Below are positions 17,487-26,784 of a stretch of 64,000 bases of DNA, in pieces. Under the pieces are notes generated by a model. That model was not told the DNA's origin, did not search any database, and saw only the letters and a list, made by a program, of their open reading frames with translations. The stretch comes from Chitinophagales bacterium (GTDB taxonomy: Bacteria; Bacteroidota; Bacteroidia; Chitinophagales; UBA10324): contig JACDDS010000003.1 in NCBI GenBank assembly GCA_013816805.1, positions 136,582 to 200,581 of the forward strand, read 5' to 3'. Positions within the stretch are counted from its first letter, which is position 1, and each line of letters starts with the position of its first letter. The position numbers and the translations under genes are program-made.

Positions 17487-19145
17487 TTAATTAAGCAATT
17501 CTTTTGCGCTTTCCAGGGCGGCTGCGGTAACTTTTTCACCGCTTATCATTTGTGCAATAGCTTTTACCTTTTCCTGGGCGTTGAGTTCTTTAACACGGGT
17601 ATAGGTTCGTCCTTCCAAAAGCTCTTTATATATAAAATAATGCATATTTCCCTTTGCAGCAAGTTGGGGGAGGTGCGTAATACATATTACCTGGTGTTTT
17701 GAGCTGAGTTGTTTAAGGATTCTTGAAACCTTCATTGCCGTTTCTCCTGAAATACCTGAATCAATTTCATCAAAAATAAGAGTGGGTAAGGAGGTAGAAG
17801 CTGCAATAAGCGATTTAAAACAAAGCATTAAACGTGATAATTCACCACCTGACGCAATTTTTCGGATCTCGTGAAATTCGCTGCCTTTATTTGATGCAAA
17901 CAGGAATTGAAAATGATCGAGCCCAAGAGAAGTCATCTGATTTTCACTGAGCATCCTGTGATTAATTTTAATTTGTGCGTGAGGCATACCTACTTCTTTC
18001 AGCATACTGTTCACAGTCTGTTCTACCCGTGTAACTTCTTTCAGACGGGCAGCGGAAATTTTTTGCGATACTTCAATTAAATGCTTTTTTTCTGATGTTA
18101 TTTTTAATTCCAGGCTTTTTAGTTCTTCAGTCTGCAGGTGTATCGATTCAATCTTAGTTCTTAAGTTGTTTGCAATTTCTAAAAGATCTGAAACCGAATT
18201 TACATGATGTTTTTTCTCGAGCCTGTAAATCGAATCAAGCCGCTGCTGTATTTCCTTAAGTCGTACCGGATCCATTTGCAATTCCATCTGCCTTTCATCG
18301 AGTTCGGAAGCAATATCATCGAGCTCAATCCGGCAGCTGTCCAGCCGGTCAAGTAACTGGTCTGCCTGTGCGGAATATTTTTTTATACTATTCAGAAGGC
18401 TTGAAACATCTTTTAATTGTTTTATTATAGAGATCTCTCTGTCTGCAAGCAATTGACTGGCAGATGAAAACTGCTGTTTGATCTCTTCAGCATGTTCCAA
18501 TTGCTTTTGTTCTTCTTCGAGAAGAACCTGATCGTCTACTTTCAGAGATACTGATGAAAATTCTTTAAGCTGGAAATTTAAATAGTCCAGTTCTTTATTT
18601 TCACGGATGTTTTGCTCATCAAGCTCTTTCCACCTTCTTAAATGAGCCTGGTAATCCTGGAACAGACGTGTAAAATTTTTTACAGCATCTCCCTGTTTTG
18701 ACAATGAATCAAGTAATAGTAATGGGAAAAGTGAAGAATTCAATTCCTGGGATTGATGTTGGCTGTGCATATCAACCAGCTGGTCGCCCAGTTCTTTCAT
18801 GACAGAAAGGTTTACCGGAGTATCGTTAATAAAAGCACGTGATTTTCCGGAAGCAGAAACTTCCCGCCTGAAAATAAGCCGTGCATCTTCATCCAAATCA
18901 TATTGCTTAAAGAAGCCACTTAAATTTAAGCGGCTTGCATCAAAATAACCTTCTACCACACATTTTTTTTCACGGTCAAAAAGTACACTCTGATCTGCCC
19001 GTTCTCCAAGTACAAGTGACAAAGCCTCCATAACAATTGATTTGCCTGCACCCGTTTCCCCGGTAATTACGGATAACTCTTCTGAAAAAAATAGCTCCAA
19101 ACGTTCGATGATCGCGTAATTTTGAATGAGGAGTTTCAAGAGCAT
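17487..19145 (-). CDS. recN: DNA repair protein RecN
   Basis: 552 residues, the usual length of RecN. The SMC-like ATPase has Walker A GETGAGKS at about 29-36, long coiled-coil arms (about 150-370, rich in Glu/Leu/Lys heptads), a signature near GGELSRLMLCFKSL, and Walker B LIFDEIDSGISGETA. It acts in recombinational repair of double-strand breaks at the nucleoid. It is the first gene of a possible recN-fabI unit. ATG at 19145 fits the conserved MLLKLLIQNYAII start. Confidence 0.95.
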   Translation of the reverse strand: MLLKLLIQNYAIIERLELFFSEELSVITGETGAGKSIVMEALSLVLGERADQSVLFDREKKCVVEGYFDASRLNLSGFFKQYDLDEDARLIFRREVSASGKSRAFINDTPVNLSVMKELGDQLVDMHSQHQSQELNSSLFPLLLLDSLSKQGDAVKNFTRLFQDYQAHLRRWKELDEQNIRENKELDYLNFQLKEFSSVSLKVDDQVLLEEEQKQLEHAEEIKQQFSSASQLLADREISIIKQLKDVSSLLNSIKKYSAQADQLLDRLDSCRIELDDIASELDERQMELQMDPVRLKEIQQRLDSIYRLEKKHHVNSVSDLLEIANNLRTKIESIHLQTEELKSLELKITSEKKHLIEVSQKISAARLKEVTRVEQTVNSMLKEVGMPHAQIKINHRMLSENQMTSLGLDHFQFLFASNKGSEFHEIRKIASGGELSRLMLCFKSLIAASTSLPTLIFDEIDSGISGETAMKVSRILKQLSSKHQVICITHLPQLAAKGNMHYFIYKELLEGRTYTRVKELNAQEKVKAIAQMISGEKVTAAALESAKELLN

Positions 19146-19349
19146 AAATCAAAATTAGGTAGCAGAACCCGATTTAAACAAGTATAGATAAAGAATTAAC
19201 AATTAGGACGAATTTTTATGCACGATCAGCCATAATTTAAGTAATCTGCATTATAGATAGTAACAAGTCTTTACAGCGTTGAGGCCATATTTAATTCTTA
19301 GATAAAGTTTTAATGAAAGTTCAATATGTAAATGGATTGATATCATCTA

Positions 19350-19381
19350 ATAGTTCAAGCTTTTGATAGTTCAAGCTTTAA
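19350..19381. repeat. 16-bp tandem duplication at the start of the T9SS-B gene
   Basis: The unit ATAGTTCAAGCTTTTG (19350-19365) is repeated at 19366-19381 with one difference near its end. The only plausible start codon of the downstream gene (TTG 19363) lies inside it. Confidence 0.85.
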
Positions 19382-20856
19382 AATTGGGAATTAGAAAAAA
19401 TATATTCTTTATTATACTTCTAATGCTGGGCGGAAGCAAGGTGCAGTCGCAAAATCTCGTTCCAAATTTCAGCTTCGAGAATTATTTTCATTGTCCAAAA
19501 GGATTTAATTCTATGGATACTTCTGCAGTTATATTTCCATCCGTAGATCGGTGGTATAATCCAAATAATGGTACTGCCGATTATTTTAATGTTTGTGGAG
19601 ATGAGCTTGACAGTATTCCTTTAAATGTTAATGGATTTCAATATCCCCATAGCGGCAATGCTTATTGCGGTATCATCTGTTATTCGTCAGAGATTAAAAA
19701 TTACCGGGAATATCTGCAGGTAAAGCTTCTTAGTGCTTTGGAGGGCGGAAGAATCTATTGCGTACAGTTTTATGTTTCTAACGCAGGTGCACGGATTTTG
19801 AATGAAGCTTCGGGCCTCTTATATTATAAATCTTATGCTATCAATTCTTTAGGGATGAATATATCACAGGGAAGGCCAGTAAATTATAATATAGGAGATA
19901 ATATTCTAAGAATTTCGCCGCAGATAGTCAATGATAAAGATAGCATACTCGAAGACACACTAAACTGGACATTGGTATCCGGTCTGTACTTTGCGAAAGG
20001 GGGTGAACAGTATCTTACTATCGGCAACTTTATTAGTGACGATAACCTTAATAAAAAAATAATTGCAGAAGGAAACGGACATGAAATATATTCCTTATCC
20101 TATTATTTTATCGATGATGTTTTTGTAGTACCGACAGACATCATTTTCAAAGATATAGGACCCGATACAAGCCTTTGCAAAGGAGATTCAATGTTGCTTA
20201 ATATCACCAATCCCCTGGCAACAGGTTATTTGTGGCAAGACGGAATTACTAATCCTATTTATAATGTCCATGAATCAGGCGAATATCTTGCAAAAATATT
20301 TTTTGGCGATTGCGGCAGCATTTCGGATTCTTTGAAAATTAACTTTGTTTCTCAACCGCAAATATTTTTAGGAACCGATACCTCCATTTGTGAATCAACT
20401 GCATTAAACCTTAAAGCTTCCGTTGAAGGCAATGCGCAGTATCAGTGGCAGGATGGATCCGGCAGTAACTTTTTCACTGCTTCTGCCAGCGGTACCTACT
20501 GGCTAAATGCAACGAATGAATGCGGAAATGATCAGGATACCATCCACCTTGATTTTATTAATTGTAATTGCAGAGCGGTGGTTCCTAATGTTTTTACTCC
20601 TAATGGAGATGGTGTGAATGATTTTATGAAGCCTGTTATGGAATGCAATGAACTGACTTCCTATAATTTGAAAATTTTTAACCGCTGGGGTGAATTGGTT
20701 TTCGAGACCAATAATGTAAGCGACGGGTGGAATGGAAGGTATAAAAGTCAACCTGCAGAAACAGGCACTTATATATATTTGATCAACTACAGTGGTATGA
20801 TAGAAAGCCGCTCTCTTTCGAAAACTAAAAGTGGAAATTTTATTTTGATGAGATGA
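19363..20856 (+). CDS. Secreted protein with gliding-motility-type (T9SS type B) C-terminal domain
   Basis: About 497 residues. After a signal-peptide-like hydrophobic stretch (IFFIILLMLGGSKVQSQ) comes a beta-rich N-terminal part beginning NLVPNFSFENY, two SprB/PKD-like or Ig-like stretches (CKGDSMLLNITNP..YLWQDG, CESTALNLKASV..YQWQDG), and a CHU_C/gliding-motility-associated C-terminal domain (VVPNVFTPNGDGVND...FNRWGELVFE...YIYLINYSG). It should be exported by T9SS and attached to or released from the cell surface, possibly as an adhesin. There is no ATG: frame and signal peptide require TTG at 19363 or 19384. A 16-bp duplication covers this start and may have altered it. Confidence 0.78.
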   Translation: MIVQALKLGIRKNIFFIILLMLGGSKVQSQNLVPNFSFENYFHCPKGFNSMDTSAVIFPSVDRWYNPNNGTADYFNVCGDELDSIPLNVNGFQYPHSGNAYCGIICYSSEIKNYREYLQVKLLSALEGGRIYCVQFYVSNAGARILNEASGLLYYKSYAINSLGMNISQGRPVNYNIGDNILRISPQIVNDKDSILEDTLNWTLVSGLYFAKGGEQYLTIGNFISDDNLNKKIIAEGNGHEIYSLSYYFIDDVFVVPTDIIFKDIGPDTSLCKGDSMLLNITNPLATGYLWQDGITNPIYNVHESGEYLAKIFFGDCGSISDSLKINFVSQPQIFLGTDTSICESTALNLKASVEGNAQYQWQDGSGSNFFTASASGTYWLNATNECGNDQDTIHLDFINCNCRAVVPNVFTPNGDGVNDFMKPVMECNELTSYNLKIFNRWGELVFETNNVSDGWNGRYKSQPAETGTYIYLINYSGMIESRSLSKTKSGNFILMR

Positions 20857-20900
20857 TTACTTTCATCCATAACCTTTGCAGCATTCCTCTATGTTACGGA

Positions 20901-22340
20901 TTACTGCGTGAGTATTTTTTCCAGGTCTGAAAGTATATTCATGTAATAAATGGCAGCATCATAAGGAGAATTAAATGGCGAAAAATATTTATGTACATCA
21001 CCATCCGACCAGAATTTTGTACTCATATAATAAAAATGATCTGATGTTTGCAGCTTTCCCCAAACTTTCAGCAGGTCTGCATCCTGAGTTTGCTTTACCG
21101 CATTTTCCAAAGCATAAATTCTGTTAAAAGCTTCCTTTTGCATTTCATTTTCATTCCAGGCTGAAATATCCCTGTCCGCATCAGCCCATGAAGTATAGTC
21201 AGGAACATCGTAAATGTCCCGCACAGGATATAATTCCAATACTTCGGAAGCGGTTCTGAAATGAAAGTCAGGATGCTTTAAAATCAATGGCGGTAAATTG
21301 CTAATAAAATTGAAGATGCCTGTTTCTTTCCATTGATGCTCGCCAAAAGTTTCATAGTCCATAAATAAATTTATAGTTTCAGCGGCGCCTGCATGCTTAT
21401 GGATCCAGTTTGTAAACTTCTCTGCGGTAAGCGGCCAGTGTTCCCATCCGCTGTTCGAGAACCTGAAAGCAATGTCATCGCTCAGCCTGTAATTTTTCAG
21501 TAACAATCCAAAATTCTCTTTGCCCGGAACTGCAAAAACCTGGTTTGGTGAACGACCGTTCAGCCATTTATCTGCACCTTCACACAGCATGCCTCTGTAT
21601 CCAAGGCCCGCTATGTGATCAGCAATATCATTGTTGAAAATAAGTTCTGTATTTCTGAATATGGTTGGTTCTGCACTAAACAATTCTTTTACTTTATCAT
21701 GGTGCATTTGTACCTGCCGGTCGAATTCATTTTTAGAAAAGATATAACTGAGAGAATGATAATAAGTTTCTTCTAAAATTTCAACGTATCCGGATGCCAC
21801 CAATGCCTGAAACGATTCCAGCACATCCGGGCGGTATAATTGCAATTGTTCCAGTACTACACCTGAAAAAGAATAAGTCAGCTTGAATTTACCCTTGTAC
21901 AGCGAAAGTAATTCCAGAAACTTTTTATTGGCAGGCAAATAACATTTTTCTGAAACCTGATTTAAAATAGCAATATTCTGTTCGTAATTTTCATAGAAGT
22001 GATCATTGCCAATATGTGTAAAGCTGTATTCCCTTAAGCGAAAAGGTTGATGGACCTGGAAGTATATACATACTGCTGTGCCTGAATTATTTTCAACTTT
22101 TTTTATAGCACCTTCTCCCTGATTTTCTGTCCTTATCCCACCGGTTTGCAAATACTTTTTACCAGGTATAAAACTTGCACTTTTTTCTTCCAGGTTATCA
22201 ACTTTCTCTTTTTTGTCAGCGGGTCGTGTAATTTCATTATTGGTTACTATGGCATCTGATTTATTTTCCGGATTAAACAAAGGCAGTGACTGATCGCTCT
22301 TCCTTGCCGGTTTATTATTTTTTTTATTATTCATTTTCAA
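20901..22340 (-). CDS. Glycoside hydrolase family 57 alpha-amylase-type enzyme
   Basis: 479 residues. An N-terminal charged, probably disordered extension of about 85 residues (Asn/Lys/Glu-rich, with KKNNKPARKSDQSLPLF) precedes the GH57 barrel. The first conserved GH57 motif is YFQVHQPFRLREY, the next is the YHS / EETYYHSLSYIF region, and the fourth is LFMDYETFGEHQW with the family acid. GH57 enzymes act on alpha-1,4-glucans by retaining hydrolysis or transfer. There is no signal peptide, so it is cytoplasmic. The gene follows the GT4 glycogen-synthase-like gene with a 4-bp gap, pointing to joint storage-glucan metabolism. Confidence 0.88.
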   Translation of the reverse strand: MKMNNKKNNKPARKSDQSLPLFNPENKSDAIVTNNEITRPADKKEKVDNLEEKSASFIPGKKYLQTGGIRTENQGEGAIKKVENNSGTAVCIYFQVHQPFRLREYSFTHIGNDHFYENYEQNIAILNQVSEKCYLPANKKFLELLSLYKGKFKLTYSFSGVVLEQLQLYRPDVLESFQALVASGYVEILEETYYHSLSYIFSKNEFDRQVQMHHDKVKELFSAEPTIFRNTELIFNNDIADHIAGLGYRGMLCEGADKWLNGRSPNQVFAVPGKENFGLLLKNYRLSDDIAFRFSNSGWEHWPLTAEKFTNWIHKHAGAAETINLFMDYETFGEHQWKETGIFNFISNLPPLILKHPDFHFRTASEVLELYPVRDIYDVPDYTSWADADRDISAWNENEMQKEAFNRIYALENAVKQTQDADLLKVWGKLQTSDHFYYMSTKFWSDGDVHKYFSPFNSPYDAAIYYMNILSDLEKILTQ

Positions 22341-22344
22341 TCAG

Positions 22345-23631
22345 CTATACAACATCAACCTGAGGCACCATTCGCTTGTAAGACTTAAGCACTTCCCGTG
22401 CTGAATTATCCCAGCTTATGTTCCTGATATCATTTGCAGTAAGGCGAACCATAGTGTCGCGCAATCCGGCATAATTTAATACACCGTATAAATAATCAGA
22501 CAGCTTATTGGTATCCCAGCAATCTGCCTTTAAAACATTAAATAGAACTTCGTTTACCCCGGATTGTTTTGAAATAACACAGGGCACATTAAATTGAGCA
22601 GCTTCCAATGCAGATAGTCCAAATGGTTCGGAGACAGAGGGCATAAAATAAGCATCTGCAGAAGCGAGCAGCTCTTCAATTTTCTGCCGGTTAATGAACC
22701 CCGTAAAGACAACTGCATCATTTAATCCTGCATTTGCCACCTTTATTTTTAAATCTTCTGCCAAATCTCCTGATCCGGCTATATAGAATTTTACATTAGT
22801 CATCCGGCGGCTAAGTTTTACTATAGTTTCGAACAAAAATTCCGGACCTTTTTGCCGTGTAATTCGCCCCAGAAATAAAACCCATTTTTGACCATCTGTC
22901 CGCTGTATTTTATACACATGGGCCGCTTCAATAGCATTATAGACCGGTGAAATTTTATCAGGATTTATGCCATAATAATTAATAATAGAGTGCTTGGTAT
23001 ACTCGCTCACCGGCAATATATGATCAGCAGCTTCAAGGCCATTTTTTTCAATAAAGTACACCTGGTTTCGTACATCCGGATTTGCACGGTCTGTTTCCAG
23101 GGAATGAACGTGAACCAATAAAGGTTTTCCTGTTTTTTCTTTAAGTTTTATGCCGGCAGGATAGGTGATCCAGTCGTGTGCATGTATCAGATCAAAGTCA
23201 ATTGTATCCGCTAGTTTTTCAACCACTTCAGCATAAGCCTGCACTTTGCGAATAACATTTATTCCGTAAGAATCAGATTCATTAAAAAGCGATATAGCTT
23301 CAAAGCCGCTGATATCGTAACTATAGTAAGGTACCCGAAGCTCCGCCAGTTGGTTATTTAGTTCATGTGTTAAAAATTCAGTAGCTAAAAAAGTACGGTA
23401 GTCGGCTAAAAAAAGCTCATTCCCAATAGGGTCAAAAGTAAAATGGTTGAGACCAAGAATATTTACTTTTCTCATCTTAAAATTCAAATCGCTTTTCGGA
23501 AGAATAATTTTAAGATCCGTAAAGCCTGCAAGTGCTTTTGCAAGACCGTAACAGGCCGGACCCAATCCACCAGTAACTATTGGAGGAAATTCCCAGCCAA
23601 GCATCAATACCCTGATCTTACCATAATCCAC
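22345..23631 (-). CDS. Glycosyltransferase family 4, glycogen synthase-like
   Basis: 428 residues. It has a GT-B fold with an N-terminal GWEFPPIVTGGLGPACYGLA donor-loop motif typical of glycogen/starch synthase-like enzymes, HAHDWITYPAG, and the C-terminal nucleotide-sugar site LGRITRQKGPEFL..SEPFGLSALEAAQ. It probably makes an alpha-glucan or glucan primer in the cytoplasm. The nucleotide-sugar donor is not determinable. It is 4 bp upstream of the GH57 gene, a common pairing in Bacteroidota. It is shorter than classical GlgA (about 480), so a GlgA assignment is not made. Confidence 0.87.
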   Translation of the reverse strand: MDYGKIRVLMLGWEFPPIVTGGLGPACYGLAKALAGFTDLKIILPKSDLNFKMRKVNILGLNHFTFDPIGNELFLADYRTFLATEFLTHELNNQLAELRVPYYSYDISGFEAISLFNESDSYGINVIRKVQAYAEVVEKLADTIDFDLIHAHDWITYPAGIKLKEKTGKPLLVHVHSLETDRANPDVRNQVYFIEKNGLEAADHILPVSEYTKHSIINYYGINPDKISPVYNAIEAAHVYKIQRTDGQKWVLFLGRITRQKGPEFLFETIVKLSRRMTNVKFYIAGSGDLAEDLKIKVANAGLNDAVVFTGFINRQKIEELLASADAYFMPSVSEPFGLSALEAAQFNVPCVISKQSGVNEVLFNVLKADCWDTNKLSDYLYGVLNYAGLRDTMVRLTANDIRNISWDNSAREVLKSYKRMVPQVDVV

Positions 23632-23727
23632 AAAAAGTGATTTATAATTTTGTGAGTCTCGTAAACCTACAGGATTGTAACGAAATATAAAAAGTCTTCA
23701 AAAGGCTTGTGTAATTTTATAGCGAAT

Positions 23728-24003
23728 CTAAACAGGCGTAGAAGTAGCTGGTGGTTCTGATTTGAAGCCCTCGCTTAATTTTTTATTGGCTGCTTTTAGC
23801 TGTTGATTTTTTTTCCATATAGCGGGAAGTTCGGCAAATATCCCGGAAATAAAACCTGCTAAAAATATCAGGAAAACGGTGAGTGCCTGGGATTGATAAA
23901 AATGCCAGATAAGAAAATTTATAGCCACTGTGGCTGTATTCTGGATGGCAAAAATAAGAGAAACAATAAGGATGAAAATGGTAACAAGGTAAATACGGTT
24001 CAT
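23728..24003 (-). CDS. LapA-family (DUF1049) small membrane protein
   Basis: About 91 residues from the preferred ATG at 24003-24001 (MNRIYLVTIFILIVSLIFAIQN). A longer in-frame reading from 24114 adds a Lys/Asn-rich stretch that does not look conserved. Two transmembrane helices (about 3-20 and 40-60, with the conserved AIQNTATVAINFLIW between them) and a cytoplasmic tail (KKNQQLKAANKKL) match the LapA domain, linked to lipopolysaccharide assembly in E. coli. Function here is not established. The tail ends Pro/Thr/Ser-rich. Confidence 0.82.
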   Translation of the reverse strand: MNRIYLVTIFILIVSLIFAIQNTATVAINFLIWHFYQSQALTVFLIFLAGFISGIFAELPAIWKKNQQLKAANKKLSEGFKSEPPATSTPV

Positions 24004-24495
24004 GGCAAAAAATTGTACTGCAAAATACGAATTAGATAAAATCTCTGCAGCTTTATTCTTGTTAAAAGTTCTTATATATTTACAGATGATATAGTTCTGT
24101 AACCCTTTCAACATCTATGTTGCATTTAACAGATTCTTTTAGATAAATTTAATTGAGCCAAGACTAAACAAAAGATAGCAAATAATAACAAAAGTATTTT
24201 TGGACAACACCATACAGAAACCTTTTTTATAGCCTTTCATAGACTTGCCCAATTACTGCAATGCAGAGCTGTATTTTATAAATTCAATTGATTTATATTC
24301 GGGGAATTGCGTTCGTGGAATTTTTCCAAATTTCAAGCGGAAAAATATAAAATACAGAAATTGTTAACTTTTACGGTGATTTGGACTGTTTCTGCTCTAT
24401 TTTAGATACCGCGAACACCTAAAATTATAAATAGAATATTATTTTTACCAACAGCGATTATCTGCCCTAAGCACCTCAGAGTAAAATTAGCCCCC
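24004..24495. other. Non-coding gap between the LapA-like gene and the sulfatase gene
   Basis: About 490 bp of AT-rich sequence between divergent genes. I see no convincing reading frame, tRNA, repeat or terminator. It must hold the promoters of both flanking genes, but no clear TTTG-N19-21-TAnnTTTG match was found. Confidence 0.55.
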
Positions 24496-26739
24496 ATGAA
24501 ACACCATGTACTCCTATTGCTATTAATAAGTGTCTTTAATTTTATCGTAATTCAAGAATCATTTGCAGCCTGCAATCCGGGAATAGCCACTAATCTTAAG
24601 CTTTCTGATAAAAAGAGCTGTTCCATAAAATTATCGTGGAGTCCTTCCACAGGTCAGGTAAATTACTATAAAGTAAAATACAGAGTTACAGGTACTACCG
24701 GCTGGAACTCTGCTAAAAAGGTTGACCTTGACTTATCTTATACCTTTACCGATCTTAATCCCTCTACTTCATACGATTTTGCTGTAACGGCCTATTGCAA
24801 AGATGGTACGTCAGGTGAAAATGCAATAAAAACAGGATCTACCACTTCGTGCACCATTCCGGAGACAACCACATTAAATGTCTTTAATAATCATTCCGCC
24901 ATCATCAGCTGGAGTGGCTGTCCCTCATCTTTTAATCAGTTGCGCTATAGAAAAGCATCGTCCTCCACCTGGTTCTATGTTTCCACAGGGTCTTTGCAAA
25001 CGGTTACCTTGACTACGCTCAGCACAAATACTGCGTATGTATATCAGTTAGTGGCATGTAAAGATACCGCTGATAATTGGTCAAAGATTGACTCATTTAC
25101 TACCACCGTAGCAAGGCCTAATATTTTATTTATTATACTTGATGATTCGAGGTACGACAGTTTTAGTTCCAATGGTGGTCCTTCCTGGTTTCATACTTCC
25201 AATATGGATCGTATAAGTAAAGAAGGAGCCAATTTTAAAGTAAGCTGTGTTGTTTTTTCCTTTTGCGTTCCCAGCCGTGCATCCATTGTAACAGGACTGT
25301 ACCCTCATAAGAATGGAGCAGTTTCCAATACTTCAGATATTACTCCCGGCTTGCCTACTACCGCTACCATTTTAGACAGTGCCGGCTATTACACCGGGTG
25401 GATTGGTAAATATCATATCGATGTGAGTCCTCAGCCCGGATATGATTATTGGTTGGGTACAAAGGTGAACAGCGGTACGGATGAATTCAATAACCTGCAA
25501 TACAATTATAATGGAACGCTAAAAACTATTAACGGACATGATACCAAAACAGTAACGGATTCTTCAGCTGTTTTTGTAGACCGGCATTATACCCAAAACT
25601 TTTTTCTTACAGTAGCATATCATGGACCGCATAATCCTTTTATTCCGCAACCGCAGTATTCTGGCATCTATGCCGACGATCCAATGCCGGTTCCTCCGAA
25701 CACTGCTCCTTATACCGTAAACTATCCGTCATTTTTATATAAGCAGCTTCCTCCTACATGGTATATTGCTCCTTCTGATATTCCACCGCTTTATGAAGGG
25801 TATTTTGAAATGTTAGCAGGTATCGATGAAGGCATAGGTGAAATTCTTCAGAAACTTACCGATTACGACATACTTGATAATACACTGGTGATTTTTACAA
25901 GTGATAATGGCTATATTTTTGGAGAACATGGCTTATTTAATAAGCGCCTTGCCTACGATCCTTCAATTCGTGTTCCACTCTTTGTGAGGTATCCTGCTTG
26001 GTATAGTGCCAATACAGTTATCAATAACCAGATAGCTTTAAATGTGGATTTTGCGCCTACCATACTGGCTGCAGCAGGAATTAAAACTCCTTACAATTTT
26101 GACGGGGCGTCTCTTAAAGATCTTTCTGACGGTTTAGTAAACAGGCAATATATTTATTATGAATACATTTATTCATCTGCAGTAGTAAAATTACCCTATA
26201 TAAGAGCTGTTCGTTCCTTAAATGACATGTATATCAGCTATGGATGCAATAGCCAAACGGAAGAGTTCTTCGACCTTACAATCGATCCGCTAGAAAACAC
26301 CAATCAGATAAATAAATCATCGTACTCTTCATTAATAAATACTTTCAGAAATCAGCTTGCTACTTTCGAAACTACCCTTCATGATAACTATCTTACCCCT
26401 ATCTCTACATGTTCCCTTTTAAACCCCCAGAAAAATGAAGAGGTGAATTATACAGACAGTGATTTAGATATTGATCCATCTCAGCTTATAGTATATCCTG
26501 TGCCTGCTACAAAGGAAATAGACTATTACTTTATTTCCAGATCCGATGATGCTAATGCAAAGCTGGTTTTGACTAATTTATATGGAGAGGTCGTGCAACA
26601 ACAGCCACTAAATGTTGCTCATGGTGAAAACGCTGGTAACCTGAACCTGAACCCGAATTTAACTTCCGGGCTTTATTATCTGACAGTAAATTGCGCATCA
26701 GCAAGGTTAACCAGCCGTATAGTGATTAACCCGGAATAA
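24496..26739 (+). CDS. Secreted sulfatase with two FN3 domains and T9SS sorting domain
   Basis: 747 residues. The signal peptide (KHHVLLLLLISVFNF..FAA) is followed by two fibronectin type III domains (about 25-115 and 118-205), then a type I sulfatase domain (about 210-600) and a type A sorting domain (YPVPATKEIDYYFISR...SGLYYLTVNC). The sulfatase carries N-terminal metal ligands in ILFIILDDSRYD and the formylglycine signature CVPSRASIVTGLYP. Other family motifs are WIGKYHID, YHGPHNPF and FTSDNGYIFGEHG. It should hydrolyse sulfate esters outside the cell once the Cys is modified. No anaerobic or FGE-type maturase gene is nearby. An alkaline-phosphatase-like substrate outside sulfates cannot be excluded. 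Confidence 0.88.
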   Translation: MKHHVLLLLLISVFNFIVIQESFAACNPGIATNLKLSDKKSCSIKLSWSPSTGQVNYYKVKYRVTGTTGWNSAKKVDLDLSYTFTDLNPSTSYDFAVTAYCKDGTSGENAIKTGSTTSCTIPETTTLNVFNNHSAIISWSGCPSSFNQLRYRKASSSTWFYVSTGSLQTVTLTTLSTNTAYVYQLVACKDTADNWSKIDSFTTTVARPNILFIILDDSRYDSFSSNGGPSWFHTSNMDRISKEGANFKVSCVVFSFCVPSRASIVTGLYPHKNGAVSNTSDITPGLPTTATILDSAGYYTGWIGKYHIDVSPQPGYDYWLGTKVNSGTDEFNNLQYNYNGTLKTINGHDTKTVTDSSAVFVDRHYTQNFFLTVAYHGPHNPFIPQPQYSGIYADDPMPVPPNTAPYTVNYPSFLYKQLPPTWYIAPSDIPPLYEGYFEMLAGIDEGIGEILQKLTDYDILDNTLVIFTSDNGYIFGEHGLFNKRLAYDPSIRVPLFVRYPAWYSANTVINNQIALNVDFAPTILAAAGIKTPYNFDGASLKDLSDGLVNRQYIYYEYIYSSAVVKLPYIRAVRSLNDMYISYGCNSQTEEFFDLTIDPLENTNQINKSSYSSLINTFRNQLATFETTLHDNYLTPISTCSLLNPQKNEEVNYTDSDLDIDPSQLIVYPVPATKEIDYYFISRSDDANAKLVLTNLYGEVVQQQPLNVAHGENAGNLNLNPNLTSGLYYLTVNCASARLTSRIVINPE

Positions 26740-26784
26740 AAAGTTTTATAAAGTGTATTTACTTTCTGAGTTGTATAGCAAGTG

